DNA of 64,000 bases from Balneatrix alpica DSM 16621 (GCF_000619885.1 NZ_KK211039.1:523589-587588); one strand, 5' to 3'. Positions 1 to 9,212 are shown, counted from the first letter of the stretch. Translations and numbers: made by a program. The notes: generated by a model from the sequence alone, not told the origin.

Positions 1-1652
1 TTCAGCGGCTCACGGGTTTCCTGACTGGTGATCCCCATTGGCTGAAAGCGCCCCAATGGCCAATCACGTAAATGCTCTGCATCAGGCTCAATCCCTAGCA
101 AGCGGTACACGTGCATATTGGCCTGCAAAATAGTGCGCGACAGATCTAACACCAACACCCCATCATTGAGGTTATCCATGATGTTACGCAGCAAACGGTT
201 GTGATTGGTAATTTCAGATTCTTGCCGCACTAATAAAGAAATATCATTAAAAACAGCCACATAGTGCTGAACGTCATTCTGGTCATTGCGAACTTCACAG
301 ATGGATAACCACTCCGGGAATACCCGTCCGTCTTTACGCTTGTTCCAAATCTGCCCCTGCCAACGACCACTACTATGCAGCTCATCCCACATCCGCTGAT
401 AAAACAGTGGACCGTGTACCCCCGAACTTAACTTGCCAGGATACTGCCCTTCAATTTCCTCAGCGCTATAACCAGTAATGGTGGTGAAGGCTCGGTTTAC
501 CGCCAGGATTTTATTTTGCGCATCGGTAATCATGATGCCTTCCTGAGTGTTCTCGAACACCTTCGCCGTTAACAACAGGCGTTGGCGAATATCATGCTCC
601 TCCGTGATATCACGACAGGAAAACATGCCTGCTTCAAACTCAGAAGGATGGGAGAAGGGGGTATAGTGCAACTCGACTAAACGACGCCTACCCGCTCCCA
701 CATGGAGGCTAAGACAGGCATAACTGAATGATCGATGCTGCTGAATATCTTGCAGCATCTGACGCTGAAAGAGGCCGACATCATAAAAAGGCTTATCAAA
801 GTTAATAAACCACTGCACCACTCCCTGACCTTTGAGCAGTTGGCGATCTTCTACTCCGATCAACTCCAAAGCAATATCATTACAACGCCGAAAGCTACCC
901 TGCGCATCAATGATAATTAAGCCTTCTCGTGAAGCATCAAAGAACTCCCGCACCCGCACATAGTAGCGATGGTAATTGCGCAAAAAGCGTTCAAGTTCAA
1001 AACCTGAAAAGGTATAGGTAGCATCTGGCCGCCAGCTATGAATCTCACCACGTTTCCAATAACGATAGAGTCCAAGGGTTTTGCGATGCAAACGTCGCTG
1101 CAGCGCTCGCCAACTGTGTAACAACCAGGGAATGCAGACCACGCCTAACACAATGATCAGCACAACAGCCGATAACATCATGCTCTCTTGGAACAGAAAA
1201 GGTTGCAGCTCAATCCCTAGATTGAGCAAGATTTGCCCTTGTCCCGGTGGTAAAGCAGGCATAGTTAAGATGGCCCACATCACACGACCATCAGCACTAG
1301 TACGCAAATGCTGATCAGCACTTAAATAAGGCGTTTCTTTTTGCGCGCCAATACTCAGTAACTCACGCCCAAAAGGGTTAATAATCGATAGCGAGTGAAT
1401 GAGTCCACCATGACTACTCAGGTAAGGCTCAAGGGATAAGCGCAAAGGTTCCAACTGCAAAGGGGCCAGATACGGCCTCACCAAACCCGGTAGCGTTTGT
1501 TCAAGCATATGCAGCTGGCGCTCTACCACCAGCTGACGAGATTGCACCATCGCAGTCATATGCCAGCCCAACTGTGCACTAAGCAACAGCAGGGTCAGCA
1601 ACCAGCTGCCAACCAACCACTTCTCTACCAGGGTTAACCGCCACTTCGGCAT
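1..1652 (-). CDS. Membrane-anchored multi-PAS sensor protein (3' end outside window)
   Basis: The minus frame is open from an ATG at 1652 to the window edge, giving about 550 visible residues. It begins with a transmembrane helix at about residues 10-32, then a periplasmic sensing segment, then a second helix at about 147-168. At least three PAS-like blocks follow in the cytoplasm; the second contains the typical PAS motif TGYSAEEIEG and a PAC-like stretch ending in VFNDIS. This layout is usual for GGDEF/EAL cyclases or phosphodiesterases and for hybrid histidine kinases, but the output domain lies outside the window, so its type cannot be called. The gene lies about 95 bp downstream of sohB on the same strand. 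The ligand is unknown. Lines I translated by hand show no stop, and the long uninterrupted PAS homology makes the frame secure. Confidence 0.8.
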   Translation of the reverse strand, partial: MPKWRLTLVEKWLVGSWLLTLLLLSAQLGWHMTAMVQSRQLVVERQLHMLEQTLPGLVRPYLAPLQLEPLRLSLEPYLSSHGGLIHSLSIINPFGRELLSIGAQKETPYLSADQHLRTSADGRVMWAILTMPALPPGQGQILLNLGIELQPFLFQESMMLSAVVLIIVLGVVCIPWLLHSWRALQRRLHRKTLGLYRYWKRGEIHSWRPDATYTFSGFELERFLRNYHRYYVRVREFFDASREGLIIIDAQGSFRRCNDIALELIGVEDRQLLKGQGVVQWFINFDKPFYDVGLFQRQMLQDIQQHRSFSYACLSLHVGAGRRRLVELHYTPFSHPSEFEAGMFSCRDITEEHDIRQRLLLTAKVFENTQEGIMITDAQNKILAVNRAFTTITGYSAEEIEGQYPGKLSSGVHGPLFYQRMWDELHSSGRWQGQIWNKRKDGRVFPEWLSICEVRNDQNDVQHYVAVFNDISLLVRQESEITNHNRLLRNIMDNLNDGVLVLDLSRTILQANMHVYRLLGIEPDAEHLRDWPLGRFQPMGITSQETREPL

Positions 1653-1747
1653 AACACCCGCACCCTTGTATCTTGGTATGACGAGGCCGCAGCCCTGCGC
1701 CCACCCTGGCTAACTAATAGAGACTACCCACACTGCACACAAGCGTA

Positions 1748-2782
1748 TTAATGAGATACACGCCCAATCCGCGTCCACTGTCCCCATTTACGCTCTACTG
1801 CATCTAATACCGCGGTGGCAGCCACTCCCAACTTATCCTGCCAATTGCGCGGCTGCTGATAACGTACCCAGTAAACCTGAGCGTGTTGGCAAGATTGCTG
1901 TACCCACTGGTCACTGGTCATCAGCTGGTCCACCAAATTTAGCGACAAGGCTTGGCTGCCATACCACACCTCACCAGTTGCCACTTTCTCAATTTCCAAC
2001 TGTGGTCGACACTGCTGCACCTGCTCCTTGAACAGGCGATGAGTTTCTTCTAAATCCTGTAAGAACTTCTCCCGACCCTTTTCGGTATTTTCACCCAAGA
2101 CCGTTAACGTTCGCTTGTATTCACCGGCAGTAAGCAATTCAACATCAATATCATTCTTTTTCAGTAGACGGTGAATATTCGGGATCTGCGCCACAACGCC
2201 AATCGAACCAATAATCGCAAAAGGTGCTGCCAAAATACGGTCAGCCACGCAAGCCATAAGATAACCACCACTAGCTGCCACTTTATCGACCGCCACAGTC
2301 ACGGCGATACCAGCCTCTCGTAGACGCATTAACTGGGCTGCTGCCAAACCATAACCATGCACCACTCCACCCGGACTTTCTAAACGCAACAGCACTTCAT
2401 CTTCACCCGCACGCGCCACACTCAATACTGCGGTAATTTCTTCGCGTAATTTATCTACTGCATGAGCTCGCATATCCCCCACAAAATCCAGAACATAGAT
2501 ACGCTTAGACTCAGCACGTTTCGCCTGCTCTTCTTTACTCTTTACACGCTTTTTCTGCTCTTTACGCTCAAGTTTTAGCTGTTCAGGAGACAGAATATGT
2601 TCTTTTATCGCTGTGGCGATCTCTTCAAAATGTTGATTTAAATGCTGAATTTCTAGCTGCCCCTTGCGTCCACCGCGCTGCCCCTTTACTCCTAGAATAA
2701 TACTCACTAACGTAAGGGCCACTAATACCAGCACGGTGGCCAGTTTTGCCACAAAGAGTCCGTACTCCACTAGTGCTTCCAC
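1748..2782 (-). CDS. sohB: SohB-type inner-membrane S49 peptidase
   Basis: This 344-residue protein matches the SohB family in length and layout. It has an N-terminal membrane helix (about residues 8-30), a charged linker, and a peptidase S49 (ClpP-like) domain in the C-terminal two thirds. The catalytic-serine segment is VAASGGYLMACVADRI. SohB is a signal-peptide-peptidase-A relative tethered to the inner membrane with its protease domain in the periplasm; its natural substrates are poorly known. The start is GTG at 2782, with an AAGGGG ribosome-binding site eight bases upstream. It is divergent from the TSUP permease gene, whose true start lies at 2865. Confidence 0.92.
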   Translation of the reverse strand: MEALVEYGLFVAKLATVLVLVALTLVSIILGVKGQRGGRKGQLEIQHLNQHFEEIATAIKEHILSPEQLKLERKEQKKRVKSKEEQAKRAESKRIYVLDFVGDMRAHAVDKLREEITAVLSVARAGEDEVLLRLESPGGVVHGYGLAAAQLMRLREAGIAVTVAVDKVAASGGYLMACVADRILAAPFAIIGSIGVVAQIPNIHRLLKKNDIDVELLTAGEYKRTLTVLGENTEKGREKFLQDLEETHRLFKEQVQQCRPQLEIEKVATGEVWYGSQALSLNLVDQLMTSDQWVQQSCQHAQVYWVRYQQPRNWQDKLGVAATAVLDAVERKWGQWTRIGRVSH

Positions 2783-2864
2783 TCCATTTCCCCTTCAATA
2801 CACAGCTTTAATTAGAGGGGCTCATACTAATGCGCACGCCCCTACCCCAGCAAGCCAGGAACCT

Positions 2865-3653
2865 ATGTTAGTCGAACTGCTCCCCCCCTCCATTGACACC
2901 CTAACTTTTGCCGTCCTCCTTGCTGTTGCCGCTACAGCTGGCTTCATCGATGCCATCGCCGGCGGCGGCGGCTTACTGACTATTCCCGCTCTTTTAACCG
3001 CAGGATTACCACCTCACCTGGCGCTAGGCACCAATAAACTAGCCGCCAGTTTTGGCTCTGCCACTGCCAGTCTAACCTTTTATCGCCGAGGTTTTTTTAA
3101 TCCGATATTTTGGTGGCAAGCCGCCTTATTTACCTTCATCGGCGCTATCCTCGGCACGCTCATGGCAGATTGGCTAGACGCTACCTGGCTGGATCGTCTG
3201 TTACCCATCATTGTTTGCCTGACCGCTCTGTACGTCCTGCTGCAAAAGAAACAACCCAAACAACAAGAACTGCCACCATTGACGCCTGGCCGCCCCCTCT
3301 ATCAGCGCCTACAAGGCTTAAGTATCGGCTTTTATGATGGTGTTGCAGGGCCTGGAACCGGTTCGTTTTGGGTAGTTTCCAGTATGGGGCTATATAAACT
3401 ATCCATGCTTTACGCCTCCGGCGTTGCCAGGAGCATGAATTTCATTAGCAATATCGTCTCTTTGGCGGTGTTCTTATTACTAGGTCACGTTCATCTCTTT
3501 TTGGGCTTCAGCCTCGGTGTCGCCATCATGACCGGCTCTTATCTCGGCGCGCGTCTGGCTATCCATTTTGGTTCCCCTTTTATCCGCCCACTATTTATTA
3601 GCGTTGTACTGATTATCAGCGCTCGCCTAGTGTGGCAGGCATGGTTTAGCTAG
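2865..3653 (+). CDS. TSUP (TauE/SafE) family anion permease
   Basis: The protein is 262 residues from the ATG at 2865, which has AGGA four bases upstream. The frame is open further upstream to 2664, but that would overlap sohB and has no similar ribosome-binding site. It has about seven or eight hydrophobic helices and the glycine-rich N-terminal TSUP signature AGFIDAIAGGGG with GTNK following, and a second half-repeat beginning near GFYDGVAGPGTG. TSUP proteins move organosulfonates, sulfite or similar anions across the inner membrane. No neighbouring gene reveals the substrate, so a specific name is not justified. Confidence 0.88.
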   Translation: MLVELLPPSIDTLTFAVLLAVAATAGFIDAIAGGGGLLTIPALLTAGLPPHLALGTNKLAASFGSATASLTFYRRGFFNPIFWWQAALFTFIGAILGTLMADWLDATWLDRLLPIIVCLTALYVLLQKKQPKQQELPPLTPGRPLYQRLQGLSIGFYDGVAGPGTGSFWVVSSMGLYKLSMLYASGVARSMNFISNIVSLAVFLLLGHVHLFLGFSLGVAIMTGSYLGARLAIHFGSPFIRPLFISVVLIISARLVWQAWFS

Positions 3654-3671
3654 AACTGCCAGCCTAGTTAA

Positions 3672-3701
3672 ACGGTGCCACCGTGATCTTTATGTAGATC
3701 A
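3672..3701. other. Small inverted repeats downstream of the TSUP gene
   Basis: A 5-bp hairpin (3672-3676 with 3080+600 = 3680-3684) is followed by the inverted repeat TGATCT-N6-AGATCA (3684-3701). There is no clear T-run. They may help end TSUP transcription or serve as a protein site before the nhaB leader. The function is unproven. Confidence 0.25.
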
Positions 3702-3710
3702 AGAAAATGC

Positions 3711-3770
3711 TGTTTCACTGTGCTTCCTATTAGCTGGCAACCCTGTTAGGCTTGGCTACCCTCTGAAACA
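3711..3770 (+). ncRNA. Upstream stem-closed element of the nhaB leader
   Basis: TGTTTCA (3711-3717) pairs perfectly with TGAAACA (3764-3770), enclosing 46 nt. The interior contains GCTTC (3722-3726) and TGGCAACCC (3735-3743), both of which recur in the downstream element at 3816-3820 and 3823-3831. CCTA at 3726-3729 can pair with TAGG at 3747-3750. The repeat of a core motif within two adjacent foldable units suggests tandem related domains, but no known class was recognised. Confidence 0.4.
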
Positions 3771-3790
3771 TCTAAACACAATTAACCAGA

Positions 3791-3914
3791 GGAGACGTGG
3801 ACAATTCGGCCTTTCGCTTCTTTGGCAACCCCCATGGGACAACCTAAGCACCCATAGCGCAGCATATCGCTTTATGGTCTTTACGGCCGATCCGTCCCTC
3901 TCCTAAGCATAGGA
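3791..3914 (+). ncRNA. Candidate cis-regulatory RNA (riboswitch-like) upstream of nhaB
   Basis: The leader can fold as a three-way junction. The closing helix pairs 3791-3795 with 3899-3903, 3799-3802 with 3894-3897, and 3806-3811 with 3885-3890. One arm pairs TTGG (3822-3825) with CCTAA (3843-3847) and CCC/GGG around CCAT. A second arm pairs 3852-3859 with 3868-3877. The 3' strand of the closing helix contains TCCT (3901-3904), which can instead pair with the nhaB Shine-Dalgarno AGGA (3911-3914). Closing the junction would therefore free the ribosome-binding site, an ON-switch design. Ion-sensing riboswitches (Na+ and Li+ classes) are known upstream of antiporter genes. I could not match this RNA to a known consensus from memory. 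Confidence 0.55.
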
Positions 3915-3924
3915 ATGGTACTGA

Positions 3925-5427
3925 ATGGCAGGTACTCTCTCCCAAGCCTTCTTCCGCAATTTCTTGGGCAACTCTCCCGTCTGGTATAAACAGGCGATTC
4001 TGGGCTTTTTAATTCTTAATCCCATCATGTTGATTTTGGCTGGTCCAGCGGTGACTGGCTGGGTGCTGATTTTCGAGTTTATTTTCACCCTTGCACTCGC
4101 ATTGAAGTGCTACCCGTTACAGCCAGGAGGGCTTCTCGCGATTGAAGCCATTATCCTGGGCATGACTAGTCCCGAGAGTGTTTACCATGAAGTATCAAAC
4201 AACCTTGAAGTCATTTTGTTACTAATGTTCATGGTGGCTGGCATCTACTTTATGAAGTCGATGCTGCTGACGGTATTTACCAAAATACTGCTTAATGTAC
4301 GCTCTAAACTGCAGCTTTCACTGCTGTTTTCGCTCGCCTCTGCATTGTTATCAGCCTTTTTGGATGCCTTAACCGTCACCGCAGTACTGATCAGTGTCTG
4401 CGTAGGCTTTTATGCGGTTTACCATAAAGTCGCCTCAGGCAAACAAGTAAGCGACAGCCACGACCACTCGGATGACCTTTCTGTAGGCAATACCCATCAC
4501 CAAGACCTTGAGGAATTCCGTAGCTTTTTACGCAGTCTGCTCATGCACGGTGCTGTAGGCACCGCTTTAGGCGGTGTCTGTACTTTGGTTGGTGAGCCGC
4601 AAAACCTATTGATTGCCGATAAAGCCGGTTGGGACTTTATTCAATTTTTTGTGCTGATGGCTCCTATTTCGATGCCTGTTCTAGCCATTGGCCTAATCAC
4701 ATGCATCCTTTTAGAAATGACCGGCACTTTTGGCTATGGCGCCAAGCTACCTGAGTCTGTCCGCACCATCTTGAAAGAGTTTTCCCGCATTGAGGACTCT
4801 AAGCGCTCCCAACGCGATCAGGTCACCCTTTTAGTGCAAGTGGTTGTAGCCATCCTGCTAGTTATCGGCCTTGCCTTCCACCTGGCAGCCGTTGGCTTAA
4901 TCGGTTTAATGGTGATCATTCTACTGACTGCCATGAATGGCATCACCGAAGAACACCAGATTGGTAAAGCCTTTGAAGAAGCCTTACCTTTTACTGCCCT
5001 ATTGGTCGTGTTCTTTTCCATCGTGTCTATCATTCATGACCAGCATCTTTTCCAACCTATTATTCACTGGGTATTAGCACAGCCGAGTGAAAACCAGCCC
5101 GCCATTTTCTTTGTCGCTAACGGTTTGTTATCTGCTATTAGTGACAATGTCTTTGTCGCTACCGTTTATATCAATGAAGTCTCTGAAGCTCTCAAAAACG
5201 GCGAGATCAGCCGTGAGCACTTCGATAAGCTCGCCATTGCTATTAATACCGGCACCAACATCCCCAGTGTGGCTACCCCGAATGGTCAAGCAGCCTTCCT
5301 ATTCCTGCTTACCTCTGCCATTGCCCCTCTGGTGCGCCTGTCCTATGGCAAAATGGTGGTGATGGCACTGCCTTATACCATCACTATGAGCCTGGTTGGC
5401 TTTACCGCAGTTAAGCTATTTCTCTAA
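3925..5427 (+). CDS. nhaB: Na+/H+ antiporter NhaB
   Basis: At 500 residues this is close to the length of E. coli NhaB (about 513). Strong family segments include [20 protein letters not shown] near the N-terminus, [27 protein letters not shown]-like [18 protein letters not shown], and [20 protein letters not shown] near the C-terminus. NhaB is an electrogenic inner-membrane antiporter that exports Na+ in exchange for protons, important at neutral to alkaline pH. A histidine-rich loop (residues about 170-195) is present between helices. The start ATG at 3925 has AGGA at 3911-3914. The gene stands alone with its own leader RNA and a strong terminator, so it is probably a single-gene transcript controlled by ion or pH status. 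Confidence 0.95.
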   Translation: MAGTLSQAFFRNFLGNSPVWYKQAILGFLILNPIMLILAGPAVTGWVLIFEFIFTLALALKCYPLQPGGLLAIEAIILGMTSPESVYHEVSNNLEVILLLMFMVAGIYFMKSMLLTVFTKILLNVRSKLQLSLLFSLASALLSAFLDALTVTAVLISVCVGFYAVYHKVASGKQVSDSHDHSDDLSVGNTHHQDLEEFRSFLRSLLMHGAVGTALGGVCTLVGEPQNLLIADKAGWDFIQFFVLMAPISMPVLAIGLITCILLEMTGTFGYGAKLPESVRTILKEFSRIEDSKRSQRDQVTLLVQVVVAILLVIGLAFHLAAVGLIGLMVIILLTAMNGITEEHQIGKAFEEALPFTALLVVFFSIVSIIHDQHLFQPIIHWVLAQPSENQPAIFFVANGLLSAISDNVFVATVYINEVSEALKNGEISREHFDKLAIAINTGTNIPSVATPNGQAAFLFLLTSAIAPLVRLSYGKMVVMALPYTITMSLVGFTAVKLFL

Positions 5428-5447
5428 GCTTCCAAGCGGAGCAAAAT

Positions 5448-5480
5448 AAAACACCGGGCCAAGGCCCGGTGTTTTATTTT
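5448..5480. terminator. Bidirectional rho-independent terminator between nhaB and purC
   Basis: The stem ACACCGGGCC (5451-5460) / GGCCCGGTGT (5463-5472) has a 2-nt centre and is flanked by TTTATTTT on one side and an A-rich run on the other. It can therefore serve both converging genes. Confidence 0.9.
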
Positions 5481-5541
5481 CTGATATCTGACATGAACTA
5501 ACTGGGAACGATTCGCCCTGCCCTCAATTCAGATATAAATA

Positions 5542-6258
5542 TTAAGCATCAAAGTTGATGCCTAAACGCTTACCCACTTCCTCGTATGCCTCTACTACAT
5601 CCCCTAGTCCCTGGCGGAAACGATCCTTGTCCAGTTTCTTACGAGTAGCAGCATCCCACAGACGGCAACCATCAGGACTAAACTCGTCACCCAGAATCAC
5701 TTCATCCTTGAACACGCCAAACTCAAGCTTATAGTCCACCAACAAAATCCCCGCATCAGCAAACAACTGCTTCAGAACGGTGTTGACGGCAAAGGTCAAC
5801 TCTTTGGCCTTGGCTAGCTGCTCCGGCTTTGCCCAACCAAAAGTTTCTACATAGGACTCATTGATCATAGGATCACCTAGAGCATCATTCTTCAGGAATA
5901 GCTCAAAGGTAGGAGGATTCAGCTCAATCCCCTCTTCCACGCCCAGGCGACGACATAATCCACCCGCAGCTAGATTACGCACCACGCACTCAATCGGCAT
6001 CATCTCCATACGCTTGACCAAGCTCTCATTATCCGACAGGCGCTTCACAAAATGGGTCGGAATACCGGCAGCTTGTAGCTTTTCCATAATAAAAGCGTTG
6101 AACTTGTTGTTCACCATACCCTTGCGGTCAAGCTGATCTAGCTTCTTACCATCAAATGCAGAAGTATCATTGCGGAACAGCAAAATTAAGTGATCAGGAT
6201 CATCGGTTGTAAAGACTGACTTGGCCTTACCCGCGTAAAGCTGCTCACGTTTTTCCAT
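5542..6258 (-). CDS. purC: Phosphoribosylaminoimidazole-succinocarboxamide (SAICAR) synthase
   Basis: This 238-residue protein matches the size of bacterial PurC (about 237). It begins [16 protein letters not shown], the ATP-binding start typical of the family, and contains [10 protein letters not shown] and the SAICAR signature segments VDYKLEFG and [13 protein letters not shown]. It joins CAIR with aspartate using ATP in de novo purine synthesis. It is the last gene of a dapA-bamC-purC block on this strand, an arrangement I recall in Pseudomonas. A terminator (6293-6320) separates it from bamC, so part of its transcription may start after that hairpin. Confidence 0.97.
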   Translation of the reverse strand: MEKREQLYAGKAKSVFTTDDPDHLILLFRNDTSAFDGKKLDQLDRKGMVNNKFNAFIMEKLQAAGIPTHFVKRLSDNESLVKRMEMMPIECVVRNLAAGGLCRRLGVEEGIELNPPTFELFLKNDALGDPMINESYVETFGWAKPEQLAKAKELTFAVNTVLKQLFADAGILLVDYKLEFGVFKDEVILGDEFSPDGCRLWDAATRKKLDKDRFRQGLGDVVEAYEEVGKRLGINFDA

Positions 6259-6292
6259 TTACATCACCACTAAAAAATAAACCAACTGGAAA

Positions 6293-6320
6293 ACAAAACC
6301 GCTCAAACGAGCGGTTTTGT
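6293..6320 (-). terminator. Rho-independent terminator downstream of bamC
   Basis: A perfect 12-bp stem (6293-6304 with 6309-6320) with the 4-nt loop AAAC sits seven bases past the bamC stop. On the minus strand it ends in TTTTGT followed by more T residues. It lies just upstream of purC, so it could attenuate read-through. Confidence 0.85.
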
Positions 6321-6326
6321 TAGCAA

Positions 6327-7700
6327 TCAAGCTTCGACCATAAACTGTCGCAGCTTCCACAATAACTCTTCAGCTACCTCAGGTGCGGCCAACACATCCT
6401 CATCGGTAAACACTGTCACCAACACTCCCTGACGAGTACGCGACAAGCGTAGCTGATATTTGCCGGTGTGCTTATAAGCACCTGTTTCTTTATCCCAGAA
6501 ACCCGTAAAACCACCATCATCCTCAAAAACAAAGATAACCCGATTGCCTAACCAGACCTTAAAGCCTTCTTTATAAGCCAAGGGGTTTTTCACATCCTCA
6601 ATAGGCTCACTCAAGCCGGAATACTTGATTGTTTTCTTCTCTGTCTCAGTAATGCCTAAAGCTTCCGAAATAAAACCAGTGTCCAGCTTTAACGGACCGC
6701 GATCAGAGTGCAACCACTCAAAAAAGCCCATCTTCGGCTTCTTAAACTTCAATTGAGTTGAATACGTCATATAGAAGTGGCCCAATTCAGGATCACTACT
6801 ACCGACATCAAACTTGCCATCCTGCAAGGCCTTTTCTACCTGCTGCCAAACAGAGTTCATCCCTCCTTGCACACGCAGAACAGGGAATCCTCGCTCATTC
6901 TGACCAATCAAGGCACGTTGATAGTTTTTCCGCTTTTGCTGAGCCAAGTATGTTACTGCTGACTGCTCATCCTTAGCCTCGCTCAAATAACTCAATAGCT
7001 CATACATCATGCGGTTTTTATAGCTGACCTGAGTATTGGGATCTGCCCAATCCAGCTGATAATTACCCTTATCAAAGTCCGCCTTGTTGATAGCAGTATG
7101 CTGCACTCGCACTTCAGTCCGGTTTTGTTCAACCGGTATGAGGCTAATACGCAACTTATCAACTGTTCGCTTGTCTTGAGTCAGGTAGAGATATGACAGG
7201 AAGGTGTCAATAATACCAGGCTCGTCCCGATTCATTTCCAGCCAGTCCGTCTCCAACACTCCCATTTGTGCATTGGTCTCTACTAAACGGGTACCGGAAT
7301 AATCAAAGAACTGGATTAATTTCGGCCAAACCACCTCCGCAGGCTCTCCTACGGAAATAAACTTTTCTCCAGCATTACGATCCATGTAAACGTGTTCATT
7401 ACCAACTTCAGCATAGAAGAACATGGGCCGCGGGGCTTTAGCGTACTGCTCACTCTTAGAGCCTACCTCATCAACCTGACCAACTGGATACAAAGAAACA
7501 AACTCTGCCGTTTGCCCTTGTAACTGATCGGGTACTTGTAATGGGGGCAGCGTCTTAGCATTTTGGTATTTGGTTAGCTTATCGTCGAAAAAGCCACCCT
7601 GCTTTTTAGCTGGCGCTTTTTCATCTCCACCCAATGAACCGCAGCCGGATAAAACAAGAGCCGCAACCAAAGAAAGTGTCAAACCTTGACGTACACGCAC
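6327..7700 (-). CDS. bamC: Outer-membrane assembly lipoprotein BamC
   Basis: The best start is GTG at 7700, 10 nt after the dapA stop, with AGGAG directly upstream; an ATG at 7739 would overlap dapA without a good ribosome-binding site. The 457-residue product has a lipoprotein signal with lipobox LSGC (Cys20), a flexible N-terminal segment that in BamC binds BamD, and two helix-grip domains. BamC is part of the Bam complex inserting beta-barrel proteins into the outer membrane. It is more than 100 residues longer than the 344-residue E. coli protein. The position after dapA agrees with the classical dapA-bamC (nlpB) pair. Confidence 0.9.
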   Translation of the reverse strand: MRVRQGLTLSLVAALVLSGCGSLGGDEKAPAKKQGGFFDDKLTKYQNAKTLPPLQVPDQLQGQTAEFVSLYPVGQVDEVGSKSEQYAKAPRPMFFYAEVGNEHVYMDRNAGEKFISVGEPAEVVWPKLIQFFDYSGTRLVETNAQMGVLETDWLEMNRDEPGIIDTFLSYLYLTQDKRTVDKLRISLIPVEQNRTEVRVQHTAINKADFDKGNYQLDWADPNTQVSYKNRMMYELLSYLSEAKDEQSAVTYLAQQKRKNYQRALIGQNERGFPVLRVQGGMNSVWQQVEKALQDGKFDVGSSDPELGHFYMTYSTQLKFKKPKMGFFEWLHSDRGPLKLDTGFISEALGITETEKKTIKYSGLSEPIEDVKNPLAYKEGFKVWLGNRVIFVFEDDGGFTGFWDKETGAYKHTGKYQLRLSRTRQGVLVTVFTDEDVLAAPEVAEELLWKLRQFMVEA

Positions 7701-7710
7701 AGCGCTCTCC

Positions 7711-8589
7711 TTATACCAATCCAGCATGTTTAAGTGCATCTAACACTGTCGCGTGATGATGTTCAGACAATTCAGTCAAAGGCAGGCGAATGCCTGACTC
7801 AATCAAACCCATTTGCTCTAACGCCCACTTTACCGGGATGGGATTTGCTTCCACAAAAAGCTTTTGATGCAACGGCATTAACCGCTCATTTAATGCCCGG
7901 GCCTCATCTGCTTTACCTGCCAGCGCCAAAGCACAGACCTGAGCCATGACCTGAGGTGCGATATTGGCCGTCACGGAGATATCGCCATGTCCCCCTGCCA
8001 GAATAAACTCAACCGCCGTCGCATCATCACCTGAGTAAAGGGCAAAGCCTTGAGGGGCATGCTCAACTAACCAACGTGCCCGATCAAGATTACCAGTAGC
8101 CTCTTTCAGGCCAATAATATTAGGTACATCACGCGCTAAGCGCAGAGCAGTTTCTGGCAACAGGTCACAAGCAGTGCGACTGGGAACGTTATACAGAATC
8201 TGATCAATCTCTACCGCCTCTGCAATGGCACAGTAATGACGATAGAGTCCCTCCTGAGTCGGCTTGTTGTAGTAGGGAGTGACAGATAAGCAACTATCGG
8301 CCCCGACCGCCTTTGCTGCCTTAGAGAGCTCAATCGCTTCCTGAGTCGCATTAGCACCAGTGCCAGCGATTACCGCAATACGTTTATCGACACGTTTGAC
8401 TACATGAGCAATCACTTCTGTATGCTCTTTGGGGTCCAGAGTAGCCGATTCCCCCGTGGTGCCTACCGCAACGATGGCATTCGTTCCGCCGTCCAAGTGG
8501 AAATCGACCAACTTGTCCAGGGCAGCCCAATCAATTGCTCCAGTACGCGTCATGGGAGTTACCATGGCGACAAGGCTACCAGTAATCAT
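7711..8589 (-). CDS. dapA: 4-hydroxy-tetrahydrodipicolinate synthase
   Basis: The start chosen is ATG at 8589 (protein start [13 protein letters not shown]), preceded by GGAG at six bases. It gives 292 residues, the same as E. coli DapA, whereas the longer open frame to 8652 adds an unrelated leader. Visible signatures are GTTGESATL (pyruvate and substrate binding), YNVPSRT (the tyrosine relay) and GLKEATG, holding the Schiff-base lysine. The enzyme condenses pyruvate with aspartate semialdehyde, the first committed step to diaminopimelate and lysine. It is divergent from bcp with a 141-bp promoter region between; no gcvR-like gene occurs there. Confidence 0.97.
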   Translation of the reverse strand: MITGSLVAMVTPMTRTGAIDWAALDKLVDFHLDGGTNAIVAVGTTGESATLDPKEHTEVIAHVVKRVDKRIAVIAGTGANATQEAIELSKAAKAVGADSCLSVTPYYNKPTQEGLYRHYCAIAEAVEIDQILYNVPSRTACDLLPETALRLARDVPNIIGLKEATGNLDRARWLVEHAPQGFALYSGDDATAVEFILAGGHGDISVTANIAPQVMAQVCALALAGKADEARALNERLMPLHQKLFVEANPIPVKWALEQMGLIESGIRLPLTELSEHHHATVLDALKHAGLV

Positions 8590-8730
8590 GAAAGTCTCCG
8601 TGTCAGACATTTTTGTGCTGCCCCATTCTAAAGCACCCCAGAGCAAAGGCAAGCAACAGGCCTAAATGCCTTATAGAGTTGATATTTCAGCACTTACCCC
8701 TACATAGTTGTAGCTTTAGCAGGAGGTCTC

Positions 8731-9201
8731 ATGAGCCAAGTAAGCCTTAATCAACCCATCCCACCCTTTAGCGCCGAGAGCACACAAGGCAGCGTTCACA
8801 GTGAACAGCTCAAAGGCAAACAAGTCGTTATTTATTTCTACCCCAAAGACAACACCCCCGGCTGTACCAGCGAGAGCCAAGATTTCCGCGATTTACACGC
8901 TGCGTTCAGCGCTGCTAACACTGTTATTTTCGGTGTTTCTCGGGACAGTCTGCGTAGCCATGAAAACTTCAGTAATAAGCATGACTTTCCTTTCGCCCTG
9001 ATCAGCGATCCAGAAGAAAATCTCTGCAAACTATTTGATGTGATTAAGCTAAAAAAGCTTTATGGCAAAGAGCATATGGGGATTGAACGCAGTACCTTCT
9101 TAATTGATGCCCAGGGAGTACTACGTCAAGAATGGCGCAAAGTAAAAGTTAAAGAACACGCCGCTGAAGTGTTATCTGCCGCACAACAACTAGCGGGCTA
9201 A
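8731..9201 (+). CDS. bcp: Bcp/PrxQ thioredoxin-dependent peroxiredoxin
   Basis: This 156-residue protein carries the PrxQ active site YPKDNTPGCTSES with peroxidatic Cys45, and a well-placed AGGAGG ribosome-binding site. Bcp-family enzymes reduce hydrogen peroxide and organic peroxides in the cytoplasm using thioredoxin. E. coli Bcp has a second cysteine five residues later (Cys50). Here that position is Gln50, and the other cysteine I see is Cys99. The enzyme may therefore act as a 1-Cys type or use a differently placed resolving cysteine. Confidence 0.93.
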   Translation: MSQVSLNQPIPPFSAESTQGSVHSEQLKGKQVVIYFYPKDNTPGCTSESQDFRDLHAAFSAANTVIFGVSRDSLRSHENFSNKHDFPFALISDPEENLCKLFDVIKLKKLYGKEHMGIERSTFLIDAQGVLRQEWRKVKVKEHAAEVLSAAQQLAG

Positions 9202-9212
9202 TCAATAATAAA

